Position numbers and translations under genes: made by a program. From an uncultured Pseudomonadales bacterium (lineage in GTDB: Bacteria > Pseudomonadota > Gammaproteobacteria > Pseudomonadales > Cellvibrionaceae), in contig CANKXO010000003.1 of assembly GCA_947487765.1 (NCBI GenBank), positions 186,001 to 250,000 of the forward strand: a stretch of 64,000 bases of DNA, read 5' to 3'. Positions within the stretch are counted from its first letter, which is position 1. The number at the start of each line of letters is the position of its first letter. The notes beneath the pieces are model-generated. The model was not told the origin of the DNA. It did not search any database and worked only from the letters and a program-made list of their open reading frames with translations. This document shows positions 9,753 to 17,952 of this stretch, in pieces.

Positions 9753-9856
9753 ATTTACAAACCCTAACCTCTACAAAAAAATTAAACCACACCTACAAGC
9801 ACCGTATTAAAATACACATCTTTTTTAAGAATCAATTCACACAAACTGGAAATAAA

Positions 9857-10765
9857 CTAATAAGATTTCAAGTACAATTTCTTATTAGGGAAATCGATGG
9901 TAATAATATAATGTGAAAGCACATCCATTCCTATTAAGGACGTGGATGACTTTACAATTTCAACATCGTGATGCAGGCCTTGAGCTAACATCAACTCATC
10001 CATCCACATTACATCCGTCAAATAACTACCCGATGCACCGCTGATAGTAATTTTTGCCACTCTGGATTTAGAATCTTTAGCAGCCTTATTAAACATATCA
10101 GCATTAAATGAAGTTAATTCCGCACCAGTATCAACAAGTATTTTAGATCTACCAACATACGGGATATCAAGATAAATATTAGGCCGGCCGGCCTGATCAA
10201 AAAACACAGGATATTCCTTACCCAATATACTCTCATCCACATCAGAAGGGAGCTGACGAAGAAAATCAATCTTCTGTTTTTTCTTATCAATAGTAATCAC
10301 AAAATCTTTTAACGCACTTACACCTATAATACCATCAAACTGTCGTGGGCTTTCTTGGCTATTCTCAAAATTCATAACATAGGTTGGCTCTTCTGGAATT
10401 TTAACAGAGCCCATATAGGCATTCTTCAAACGAAAGCTTTTAGCAAAAACAAAATCGGCGATACTTCCAACTGGAGTAGAACCTAAAAAATCCTTTTCCT
10501 TAAGAGGAATGGACGAAGCAACTACAGTGGCACTGGCACCAGTATCCAGCAAAAAAAGAAATTCTTTATTATCAATAACAACAGGCACAAAAAGTCGGTT
10601 ATTAACAATTCGGCCTTCTAGCGAAAAAGTCTCAACAATAAGGTCATCAGAATAATTCAAGCCAGGCTTTACAGCACCACACGCAAAAAACCCAATAGAA
10701 ATGGAAAAAAATAAAGCTATTCTCCATCTAAAAAAGAACAGCATTGAAAGTATTACTTTTATCAT
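9857..10765 (-). CDS. Retropepsin-like aspartic protease, predicted lipoprotein
   Basis: A 302-residue protein with a hydrophobic N-terminus ending in FFAC, a probable lipobox. Two catalytic-type motifs occur in one chain: FLLDTGASATVV near residue 73 and ILVDTGAELTSF near 210. Each is followed by its own beta-rich lobe, and a typical IIGVSALKDF loop lies between them. A single-chain two-lobe arrangement implies an active intramolecular dimer, as in pepsin. It is probably attached to the outer membrane and cuts periplasmic or surface proteins. The start ATG overlaps the stop of the preceding gene by 4 bases (ATGA), so the two are translationally coupled. The neighbours suggest that lipoproteins of this block are its partners or substrates, which is inference only. 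Confidence 0.87.
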   Translation of the reverse strand: MIKVILSMLFFFRWRIALFFSISIGFFACGAVKPGLNYSDDLIVETFSLEGRIVNNRLFVPVVIDNKEFLFLLDTGASATVVASSIPLKEKDFLGSTPVGSIADFVFAKSFRLKNAYMGSVKIPEEPTYVMNFENSQESPRQFDGIIGVSALKDFVITIDKKKQKIDFLRQLPSDVDESILGKEYPVFFDQAGRPNIYLDIPYVGRSKILVDTGAELTSFNADMFNKAAKDSKSRVAKITISGASGSYLTDVMWMDELMLAQGLHHDVEIVKSSTSLIGMDVLSHYIITIDFPNKKLYLKSY

Positions 10766-11841
10766 AAATCTTCAATAATGGAACTTATTTCTGGAATGTT
10801 ACTAAAAGTATCGGCTATAGAAGGGTCTATTGCTATCGCACGCTTATAATCACGCTTGGCTTTTTCTTTGTCATTATTAGCAAACAACGCTATTGAGCGG
10901 GCCAATAAGCCCAAGGCATTATTAGGGTCATAGCGTATCGCAGCATTTGCATCTGACAGGCTTTTTGATAACTGACCATCACTCAGGTATAAAAGTGATC
11001 GATAGGTATAGGCATCTGCCAGCTTACCATCCAGTGAAATTGCTTTATTCGTATGGATTAACGCTTTCTGATACAGACCTAGCTTAATATAAAGGGCGGC
11101 CCGATTCTTATGAGCCTCTGCATCAGTTGGTTCAAGTGATAATATTTCCAAATATTCCTCCGGGATATTGTCGTCATCCTGAGAGAGCTCAACAGAACTT
11201 TCATTCGACGAAAGAATGGAATAGTTGACCTTTTGGACATTTGGAAAATTTTTACGGAAGACCGTTATATCACGTACACGCTCATCGCCTTGATAAAATT
11301 GATATGACAATCCATCATCCGTTCTATCTTGGGACCAAACATGAACATTCCCAAGATATTCTGTCGTTGATGCAGTACTGACAAAAGGAATAGAAAACTC
11401 TTGCCCACTTACCCATTCACTCTGTCGATATCCAAATTCTATGTAAAGATCAAAAAACTCATATCGCCCAGCAGGCAATTTCAGTGTGACTACGCGACCT
11501 TCGACGCTACTTTTAGCTGTCGTATTATAAGTGCGCCTTGGCGCTGTCCAATCATTCTTCCCGTGAATAGGAATTCGCCCAGCAACTCGCTTATTTTGGC
11601 TATCAACACCTCTATAAAGGATTGTAAAAGGCACATCCCTGACACCGGATTTTGTAAATGAAAAAACAACCAGGCCATTTTTTTCATCTGATGCTACAGA
11701 ATAATCCTTATTACTTTTTACTTGATGCTGCCCACAAGCAGCAAGAATTAAGCTAGCCATCACTATAACAAGAGTGTTTAGCTTTAACTTATGAAAACAA
11801 TGCAAACCCACTCGTTTTTCAAAACATACAATATTTAACAC
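10762..11841 (-). CDS. Lipoprotein: tandem-family domain fused to TPR repeats
   Basis: The N-terminal part ends in the lipobox LAAC (before GQHQVK). Next comes one copy of the domain seen in the 8298 and 9084 products: VVFSFTKSGVRDVPFTILYRG, EGRVVTLKL, IEFGYRQSEWVSGQEFSIPF, GNVHVWS and RDITVFRKNFP. The last ~150 residues hold three or four TPR units (AEAHKNRAALYIKLGLYQKA, AYTYRSLLYLSDGQ, ALGLLARSIALFANN). I chose a GTG start at 11841 because AAGGG lies 7 bases upstream; a TTG at 11865 has no such site. It is coupled by a 4-base overlap to the aspartic protease. TPRs usually bind proteins, so this may be the scaffold member of the lipoprotein group. Confidence 0.83.
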   Translation of the reverse strand: MLNIVCFEKRVGLHCFHKLKLNTLVIVMASLILAACGQHQVKSNKDYSVASDEKNGLVVFSFTKSGVRDVPFTILYRGVDSQNKRVAGRIPIHGKNDWTAPRRTYNTTAKSSVEGRVVTLKLPAGRYEFFDLYIEFGYRQSEWVSGQEFSIPFVSTASTTEYLGNVHVWSQDRTDDGLSYQFYQGDERVRDITVFRKNFPNVQKVNYSILSSNESSVELSQDDDNIPEEYLEILSLEPTDAEAHKNRAALYIKLGLYQKALIHTNKAISLDGKLADAYTYRSLLYLSDGQLSKSLSDANAAIRYDPNNALGLLARSIALFANNDKEKAKRDYKRAIAIDPSIADTFSNIPEISSIIEDL

Positions 11842-11910
11842 ATTACCACCCTTACAGCCTATCAAAACTAAATTTCTAATACCGATATAGCCACTTAGTT
11901 AACAAATATA

Positions 11911-13584
11911 TCAATTTTCACTTAATATTTTTTTTAGCAATGGCTCTGCGTCATCATTACCATTGCCTTTTGCCATAAATAACCATTCGACCGCCTTTTC
12001 TTTATCCATTCGAACACCTTTACCTTCATAATATAATTTTCCTAAATGGTACTGGGCCAATGCATTCCCTTTATCGGCTGATTTTTTAAACCACTCAGCT
12101 GCTTTCTTATAATTCTTTTTTACACCTTCGCCATTGAGGTACATTTCGCCAACATTACACATTGCCACCTTTGAGCCATTATTAATGGCTTTATAATACC
12201 AAGGAAAAGCTTGATCATAATCTTGATCGACATACAGGCCTAATCGGTACATTTCACCAATATTATTTTGAGATGCGGCACTATCTTTTTTTGCTGCCTG
12301 TAAAAACAACTCCATTGATTTTTTATAGTCTTTTGGATGGTCATCCACAAAAGTATAAAGATATCCCAATCCTAACAGGGAATCGGTATGATTTTTTTCA
12401 ACGCCTTTTTGATACCAATATCGAGATTTTTTATAATCTTTCTCGACTCCTTTACCTGTTCTATAAACATAACCTAAATTACCGTAACCTGCTGGATTTC
12501 CCTGAGCTGCCGCTCTTTTGTACCATAATAAGGCTAAGTCATAATCTTGTGGAACGCCCTTACCAAGCCTATATCTGGTGCCTAAATTACTTTGCCCATA
12601 ACCATACCCTTGCTTGGCAGCTTGTTGGTACCAATAAAAAGCTTTCTCATCATTTTTATCCACACCTATTCCTTTTGCATAACAAATCCCTAAGCTATTT
12701 TGTGCAGAAGCATACTCTTGTAATGCAGATTTTTTATACCATTTACAAGCTTGTGTATAATCTATCGCAATCCCTCTTCCCCAGCGATATAGATCACCTA
12801 GATTTTTTTGCCCATACCTATTACCATTAATTGCAGCCTCTTGAAACCAATAAAATGCCTTTTCTAAATCTATATCAGTGCCTTTTCCATCTTTATAAAT
12901 AACCGCTAAATTATTTTGCGAGCGCGCATTCCCGCTGCGCGCGGCCCTTAAATACCATTTAATCGCTTTATCTATATTTTTTTCAACACCTCTACCCTTA
13001 CTGTATGCTAAGGCCAGGTTTCCCTGCGCAGCTACATACCCTTGCGCTGATGCCTTTCTAAACCAATGCACCGCTTCTGTATAATCTTGTTCGACACCTT
13101 TACCTTCATAATAATAGGTGCCTAGCGTATTTTGAGCTGCGCTATTACCTCCATCAGCTGATTTTCGATACCAATTAAATGCTTTCTGTATATCTTGATC
13201 TCGCCCTTCACCTTTGGCATAACAGACACCCAAATTATTTTGTGAAGAAAGATAGCCTAACTGCGCTGCTTTTTCATATAAATCACAAGCCTTCTCATCA
13301 CTTTTAGTTCGGCCATTTCCATGGGTATAACATACACCCAAATTATGCAATGCAAGAGGGTACTCACGAGAAGCAGATTGTTCATATAAATCGCAGGCTT
13401 TTTTAAGGTCCTTTTTAACTCCTGTCCCATTTTCATATTTATATGCGAGTACAGCTAATGCTTTTGCATTATTCGAATCAACTAAACTTTCGAGCTCTAC
13501 TTGATCACTTTCTGGATTAGATACGCACGAAAAGAGAAAAACAGAGGCAATTAGAATTAAAGTGGGGTTTATTATTTTATTCAT
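11911..13584 (-). CDS. Lipoprotein with about 14 Sel1-like repeats
   Basis: This protein of about 557 residues starts with a signal peptide ending in the lipobox LFSC. I place the start at the ATG (MNKIINP) two codons inside the longest frame, which itself would begin with TTG. The rest is a regular array of about 14 Sel1-like repeats of 36 residues with cores such as AQNSLGICYAKGIGV and KAFYWYQQAAKQGY. Sel1 arrays form alpha solenoids that hold protein partners and are common in secreted bacterial proteins. It lies 69 bases upstream of the TPR lipoprotein and probably heads the same operon. The ligand is unknown. Repeat 11 (GYLYTFVDDHPKDY) is the most degenerate. Confidence 0.9.
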   Translation of the reverse strand: MNKIINPTLILIASVFLFSCVSNPESDQVELESLVDSNNAKALAVLAYKYENGTGVKKDLKKACDLYEQSASREYPLALHNLGVCYTHGNGRTKSDEKACDLYEKAAQLGYLSSQNNLGVCYAKGEGRDQDIQKAFNWYRKSADGGNSAAQNTLGTYYYEGKGVEQDYTEAVHWFRKASAQGYVAAQGNLALAYSKGRGVEKNIDKAIKWYLRAARSGNARSQNNLAVIYKDGKGTDIDLEKAFYWFQEAAINGNRYGQKNLGDLYRWGRGIAIDYTQACKWYKKSALQEYASAQNSLGICYAKGIGVDKNDEKAFYWYQQAAKQGYGYGQSNLGTRYRLGKGVPQDYDLALLWYKRAAAQGNPAGYGNLGYVYRTGKGVEKDYKKSRYWYQKGVEKNHTDSLLGLGYLYTFVDDHPKDYKKSMELFLQAAKKDSAASQNNIGEMYRLGLYVDQDYDQAFPWYYKAINNGSKVAMCNVGEMYLNGEGVKKNYKKAAEWFKKSADKGNALAQYHLGKLYYEGKGVRMDKEKAVEWLFMAKGNGNDDAEPLLKKILSEN

Positions 13585-13644
13585 ACACAACTATCAACAC
13601 TTATCTACCGAAAAAACTTTAACAACACACAAAGCAAAACACCA

Positions 13645-13668
13645 ATAAAAAAGGGCTCTGCCCCCTTT
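13645..13668 (-). terminator. Putative Rho-independent terminator
   Basis: On the minus strand, AAAGGG pairs with CCCTTT around a short GC-rich loop (or GGGC-AGA-GCCC inside it), followed by a run of T. It lies directly after the Rhs scrap, so it may have been the terminator of that lost gene. Confidence 0.6.
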
Positions 13669-13676
13669 AATTTATT

Positions 13677-13733
13677 GTCGGCGCTTGGATGATAGAATCA
13701 GCACCATCCACCCAATCACCGGATCATAAATCT
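13677..13733 (-). pseudogene. Decayed remnant of an Rhs core-domain end
   Basis: Read on the minus strand, this segment encodes IYDPVIGWMV, then a frame break, then a stretch matching IIQAPT. The intact Rhs genes at 16261 and 18267 carry IYDPVIGRMVQSDP followed by IVQAP or VIQAP at the same place. At the base level it is closer to the orphan tip (ATTTATGATCCGGT). The break is a small deletion after ATGGTGC. Only about 57 bases are recognisable, so this is a relic of a third Rhs tip. Confidence 0.7.
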
Positions 13734-13847
13734 GCAGGCGCTGGACCAAACGGCCCACCCTGCTGGAACAGGCTGCCTACCTAAACCGGTATCATTGCCC
13801 ACTCTAATAAACTCATGCTGGTGATAATGCCCATATAAAAATTAGGT

Positions 13848-13876
13848 ACAAAAAAGCCCAACAGATATTGGGCTGA
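13848..13876 (-). terminator. Rho-independent terminator after the repeat lipoprotein gene
   Basis: On the minus strand AGCCCAA and TTGGGCT form a 7-bp stem with a 6-base loop followed by TTTTTT. It lies about 110 bases beyond the stop of the 13988-15691 gene. The same TTGGGCTGATAGGT string recurs near 15914 without the second arm. Confidence 0.7.
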
Positions 13877-13987
13877 TAGGTCATAAGAGAATTAGATAAT
13901 CTTTACTCTGACCTTAAATATTACTAGCTTCTTTAATTTGATTTTGAGCATTCAATCTAATTAAGACAATGGGATCCACTTATTATT

Positions 13988-15691
13988 CTAACCTCCAAAG
14001 TAAGTCGTCCAAAGCCTATCTATACTACTAACTTGCCTCTGCACCCAAAGAAATATAGCATTCCCTTCATTATCAACCTGCAGCGATGAATAGGGATATC
14101 GAGGAGTCGTAGAGGATATTTTTTTTGCCCCCGACCACCCTGTTTGTGGAGAGAATATATTCCCCCACAATTCATTAGAATTTAGTTGACCTTGTCTATG
14201 GCCCTCCCAAATTACTATCATGGTGTTATCACTAGAGGCATGGTAGAAACGACCAGAGGTTGTTAACTCTGTCCCCCCACTAACAACTGATGAGTGCTCC
14301 CAACCGCCTTCTTCAGTATACATAGATCCATATAAGCGATACACAGAATTAAAGGTACCTGAATTTTCAACCCAAAGGGCAAAGGCACTTCCATCATTAT
14401 TTCTAACAAGGCCGGTTTTGCGAAACCTAACTGCCTCTTCTAATTGGAAGGCATTATTCCAGCCGTCACCAATATGATACTCATTAACCCAAAGGGTTCT
14501 ATTATCACCATCATCTTCAGACCATAGCACAATATTTTTATCAAAAACTGGATTTATTTGTGTTTGAGGAAAAGGCGATGTCTGTATTTTTTCTGGTAAC
14601 CGCCAACCACTCAGCACATTATAATGACTACTCCAAATATTTCCGGTATCACCATCAAACTTTTTCCAATATAGAAGATAGTTCTCACCATCTATCGGCT
14701 GCAAATCAATTAAAGTTTGATCAAAAAATTCACGTACTCCACTATCTATCAATATACTGGATGACAGCCCACCTGATTGAGAATAGGTTTTGGCGTACAT
14801 ATTATAGCTACTGAATTCCGGTGCTGCTTGAATCCACACAATAGTACCATCACCTGACTCAGGATTTACAGCAAGCTTATATAGGTTATTGATTCTGTGT
14901 TCCGCGCCATCTGCCAACTTTTGAACATTTCCCCAACCATTTGAAGGCGTAAAACGATTAAACCAAAAGCTATAATTTAAATCCCCCGGAATATCTAATT
15001 GTTTCCAAACTGTAAAATAATTACCATCATTATCAAATGCCACTTTCGGGTTAGTAATCACATCAAAAACACTATTATCAACAACTTCTGCGCCTTGCCA
15101 GCTATTATTATCAATTGAAAAATAGTTAGTCCATAAATTTAGTTCTTCATCAGACTGGCGCCACATTACTATTGCGTTTCCTACGTTATCAAACAACAAC
15201 TCTGTATCATAATATACGTCACCTTCGTTGAACTCTATAAGCTGGGGCTCATCCCATCCGTTTTCGGGAGTAAACCGATTTGCCCACAGGTTATAACGAT
15301 CCAGATTAGATTCATGCCAAGTAGCAATAACATTACCAGCCCCATCAAACTCAAACTGTGGATTGAACGCAAAATCATTATTATTCGTTTCTATTAACTC
15401 TGGGCCATTCCAACCAGTAGAAGGTGTGAAATAATTAGACCAAACATTATATTCATCAATGTCGTTTTGCACCCATAAAGCCATAGCGTTGCCTGCACTA
15501 TCAAACTTTAATACAGGAGTCGTATTATTTACGCTTGAGTTCTCCCGAACATTTCCCATCCCATTTGAAATAGTCTGCGTTTTTCCTAAATTACTTTTCG
15601 AATCGTTTGAACCAGAACCGCCACCACCTCCACAGCTACCCAAGCTTAAAAATATTATAACAAGAGCTATTTTTTTTATTTCTAAAAACAT
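13988..15691 (-). CDS. Lipoprotein with ~55-residue repeats, possible beta-propeller
   Basis: A 567-residue predicted lipoprotein. The start ATG at 15691 has a GAAG ribosome site upstream and gives a clean signal peptide (MFLEIKKIALVIIFLSLGSC) ending in a lipobox, followed by a GGGGGSGSN linker typical of surface lipoproteins. A longer start at 15712 is possible. The mature part has about nine repeats of the pattern FD-x2-GNA-x3-W-x-Q...NLW-x-N-x-FTP-x2-GW, each ~55 residues. Examples are FDGAGNVIATWHES and LWANRFTPENGW near residues 95-130. Such blades, with Asp-Gly turns and a Trp-rich edge, suggest a seven- to nine-bladed beta-propeller. I do not recognise the family. It stands between the Rhs locus and the other lipoprotein genes. 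Confidence 0.8.
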   Translation of the reverse strand: MFLEIKKIALVIIFLSLGSCGGGGGSGSNDSKSNLGKTQTISNGMGNVRENSSVNNTTPVLKFDSAGNAMALWVQNDIDEYNVWSNYFTPSTGWNGPELIETNNNDFAFNPQFEFDGAGNVIATWHESNLDRYNLWANRFTPENGWDEPQLIEFNEGDVYYDTELLFDNVGNAIVMWRQSDEELNLWTNYFSIDNNSWQGAEVVDNSVFDVITNPKVAFDNDGNYFTVWKQLDIPGDLNYSFWFNRFTPSNGWGNVQKLADGAEHRINNLYKLAVNPESGDGTIVWIQAAPEFSSYNMYAKTYSQSGGLSSSILIDSGVREFFDQTLIDLQPIDGENYLLYWKKFDGDTGNIWSSHYNVLSGWRLPEKIQTSPFPQTQINPVFDKNIVLWSEDDGDNRTLWVNEYHIGDGWNNAFQLEEAVRFRKTGLVRNNDGSAFALWVENSGTFNSVYRLYGSMYTEEGGWEHSSVVSGGTELTTSGRFYHASSDNTMIVIWEGHRQGQLNSNELWGNIFSPQTGWSGAKKISSTTPRYPYSSLQVDNEGNAIFLWVQRQVSSIDRLWTTYFGG

Positions 15692-15960
15692 ACCATTACT
15701 TCTTTTTAACATTTAATTTACACAGAAAAATCAGAGCAATTCGCAGCTGCCACGACAAATATAATTCATACAAAATCACTACAACCCTTTCCACACAGAC
15801 TCAGCTTCCAAGAAAATAATCTGACCTATGAATTAAATAGTTGCTGCATTACCCAACCTATCTTATCCCTAATACTTTAAATATTTGTTAAGTAGTATCT
15901 GACCCCACTTTTGTTGGGCTGATAGGTAACAGTTGGATTAAATAGTTGCGTCCCCTTTTA

Positions 15961-16248
15961 TTATTCAGTTTTTGTTATTGTGCCTTCAGCGATCTGCTTA
16001 CTTCCTTCAAATAACCGTACAGGATCATTAAATTTCAATTTTCCTGCATACACTTCTTGATACATTAATTTAAGATTAACTACATAGCTTTTATCAAATT
16101 CGAATACTTTAACTGTAGTATCTTGTGCATCAACAATACAAGATGTTTGCACATCATCAATTTCTATTTGAGGTCGAAATCCCGGCTGTGGCGTGGAGAA
16201 CCTACCGCCTTTGTCTTGCCCCCAAAAGGTTACCTTTGCTTCATACAT
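15961..16248 (-). CDS. Stand-alone EF-Tu domain III-like protein, candidate immunity protein
   Basis: A 95-residue protein with no signal peptide. Its N-terminal half (YEAKVTFWGQDKGGRFST, then PGFRPQIEI) lines up with the start of EF-Tu domain III (FESEVYILSKDEGGRHTP, then KGYRPQFYF). Its end (LFEGSKQIAEGTITKTE) matches the EF-Tu C-terminus (IREGGRTVGAGVVAKV). The GTPase domain and domain II are absent. It starts 12 bases after the stop of the orphan Rhs tip, exactly where an immunity gene is expected. In Rhs and CDI loci such neighbours neutralise the toxin inside the producer. The sequence suggests neutralisation by mimicry of EF-Tu, which would mean the toxin binds or modifies EF-Tu. The homology is seen; the role is inference. 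Confidence 0.78.
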   Translation of the reverse strand: MYEAKVTFWGQDKGGRFSTPQPGFRPQIEIDDVQTSCIVDAQDTTVKVFEFDKSYVVNLKLMYQEVYAGKLKFNDPVRLFEGSKQIAEGTITKTE

Positions 16249-16260
16249 ATGTGATTACCC

Positions 16261-17715
16261 CTAAAATACTTGCTCTATTGACTGAGTAGAATTTTTTAAT
16301 ATTTGACTTTGTTTTCCTGGTTGAACAGTGACAACTCCATTTCTAAAAATAGAAGGATCTATAGTTTTTGAAAAATCAAATGACTTCAATGCATTTTGAT
16401 TTACTGTAGCTTTAATTATTGCAACCTTAGACAAATCGGTATCCGCAAACTTTAAGGCTTCATCTAAACGAAGAGCAAATTGACGACCCTCCAGGCTATT
16501 AGCCCCTGGAAGAAATGCCTTATTCTTAATAATAGAATCAAGCTCTCGAATACCAACGGCTCTAAATAATTCAACCGTAGCTGGAGCTTTAGCTCTAACA
16601 ATAGCAAAAATAGCTGCCAATTTACCACCAATAGAGATAACGGCACCTGTACCCGCAGGGTTTATCCCCTGCGCCATATGCAATAGCCCCTCACCAAAAT
16701 CTTCTAGGTCATCTGCAAAGGTATCCGGTGCGTTGTTACAGCCTCCACAAAAATCATCCAGGTTCGGGACATCTGAAAAATCTCCGTTTACTGTTTGATT
16801 ATCTAAACCAACTCCTCTATCTCCTGGTGGCTCGGGGTCTTTTGCTATTGTTAGTTCTTGGGTTGGAATATCTTCACCGTAGACCACACCGTTAGCATCC
16901 CTTCTAACTGTTGCAGTAGCATAAGGGTCCTGCCCACTAACAGCTGCATCCGTAGCATTAGTCGCTGCAGTATCCTTACTATCCTGATCCTCACTCTCTT
17001 CACCACCTACACCTTGATACCCCGTCGGATCAATCCGATTCATCGGATTATTCCACACATAGGAGTAGCGATTATAGCTGAGGACCATTGTTGGCGCTTG
17101 AACAATCGGATCACTCTGCACCATTCGCCCAATGACCGGATCATAAATCCGCCCGTTCATATGGATGATATCCATCCCCTCAATATGCTCGTGAGAGGTG
17201 TAGCCCTTGGTGGTGAAGGTATGGGTGCCTGTAATACCTTGGCTCACATCCACTTGCTCACCAAACGGGGTGTAGCGGAAGCGCTGAATTAGGTTACCGC
17301 TTTGGTCGGCGATGGCCAGCAGTGAATCCTGGTAATCGCTGATTAAGCTGTGAGTCGTTTCCGTATTACCGCCTTCAGTCTGGGTAATTAAGGCAATGCC
17401 ATGTACATGGTATTTGTGCTCAACGGTACTTGACCCATCAATGGTGGTGACACGCTCGTAGCCTTCACCCACATAGAGAGTTTCTGTTGTCGTACTGCCT
17501 TGCTGGTCGACCCGCAGGTAACGCTTGCGATCGGGTCCGTATTCAAAGCGGGTGCTATTACTACCTTGGGTAAGGGTAGCCACTTTGTTCCACGCATTGT
17601 ACTGGTAACTGCGTCCTGCGTTACCAGCACTTCCGCCATCCGTGGCGGTCGTAGTTATTATATCGTCATCGGTAAGTGTGCCCGGCAAATTACTGAGACT
17701 ATCATCTGCAAACAA
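16261..17715 (-). CDS. Orphan Rhs tip: partial Rhs core plus a distinct C-terminal toxin domain
   Basis: A 484-residue frame without signal peptide, starting at a TTG with only a weak AAGG upstream. Residues ~1-35 (LSNLPGTLTDDDIITT) match the end of a LysM-like repeat of the large Rhs gene. Residues ~40-230 are nearly identical to its core domain, including IYDPVIGRMVQSDP and the terminal NRIDPTGY. After that the sequences diverge completely. The ~250-residue tip ends in a domain (ELFRAVGIRELDSIIKNK, then LPGANSLEGRQFALRLDEA) that resembles ADP-ribosyltransferase-like polymorphic toxins; I hold that assignment loosely. This is a classic displaced tip: probably silent alone, and able to replace the tip of the upstream gene by recombination through the shared core. 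Confidence 0.8.
   Translation of the reverse strand: MFADDSLSNLPGTLTDDDIITTTATDGGSAGNAGRSYQYNAWNKVATLTQGSNSTRFEYGPDRKRYLRVDQQGSTTTETLYVGEGYERVTTIDGSSTVEHKYHVHGIALITQTEGGNTETTHSLISDYQDSLLAIADQSGNLIQRFRYTPFGEQVDVSQGITGTHTFTTKGYTSHEHIEGMDIIHMNGRIYDPVIGRMVQSDPIVQAPTMVLSYNRYSYVWNNPMNRIDPTGYQGVGGEESEDQDSKDTAATNATDAAVSGQDPYATATVRRDANGVVYGEDIPTQELTIAKDPEPPGDRGVGLDNQTVNGDFSDVPNLDDFCGGCNNAPDTFADDLEDFGEGLLHMAQGINPAGTGAVISIGGKLAAIFAIVRAKAPATVELFRAVGIRELDSIIKNKAFLPGANSLEGRQFALRLDEALKFADTDLSKVAIIKATVNQNALKSFDFSKTIDPSIFRNGVVTVQPGKQSQILKNSTQSIEQVF
17028..17602 (-). repeat. Rhs core duplication, orphan copy
   Basis: This segment encodes the core from AWNKVATLTQ to NRIDPTGY. It is near-identical in protein and highly similar in DNA to 18949-19545. 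The main difference is a six-codon gap (the other copy has an extra GTPSNN-type loop). It is a direct repeat about 1.9 kb from its partner and provides the homology for tip exchange. Confidence 0.9.
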
Positions 17716-17872
17716 TACGCCTTAGTGAAAATAAAAAATTATTAAAAAACACAACTTCGTAAAGAAATTGTTTCAGCGAAGAACTGAAAAAATAATTATC
17801 AATGTAAGAGGTAATTTTTATCGAGGCAAAATTGAATCAATAAAAAACAATACATCCCTGTAAAACTATCGG

Positions 17873-17940
17873 TTTTAAAATCAAGTTCTCTGACCCCTTG
17901 ATTTTTAGTTTTAAAATCAAGCTCTCTGACCCCTTGATTT
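17873..17940. repeat. Two tandem 32-base repeats with a TCTGACCCC core
   Basis: Units 17873-17904 and 17909-17940 differ at one base. Each contains TTTTAAAATCAAG, then TCTCTGACCCC, then TTGATTT, so AATCAAG and CTTGATT can form a short stem with GGGGTCAGAGA in the loop on the minus strand. The arrangement resembles a REP/BIME-type element. Related strings occur near 15896 and 41889-41916. The rest of 17716-17952 is AT-rich and without a gene. Confidence 0.8.
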
Positions 17941-17952
17941 CCTAAGCTTTTC

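Larger units (their letters stand above)
13591..13987. other. Intergenic region with two terminators and an Rhs scrap
   Basis: This 397-base gap holds two minus-strand terminators (13645-13668 and 13848-13876), a short decayed Rhs fragment (13677-13733) and a half-copy of a TCTGACC repeat near 13906. I see no intact gene. The gap separates the 574-codon lipoprotein gene from the Sel1 operon. Confidence 0.7.

Noticed and set aside
12273-12830. 185-residue plus-strand frame inside the Sel1 gene
   Set aside because: It is the antisense shadow of regular Sel1 repeats, which explains its length and repetitive look.
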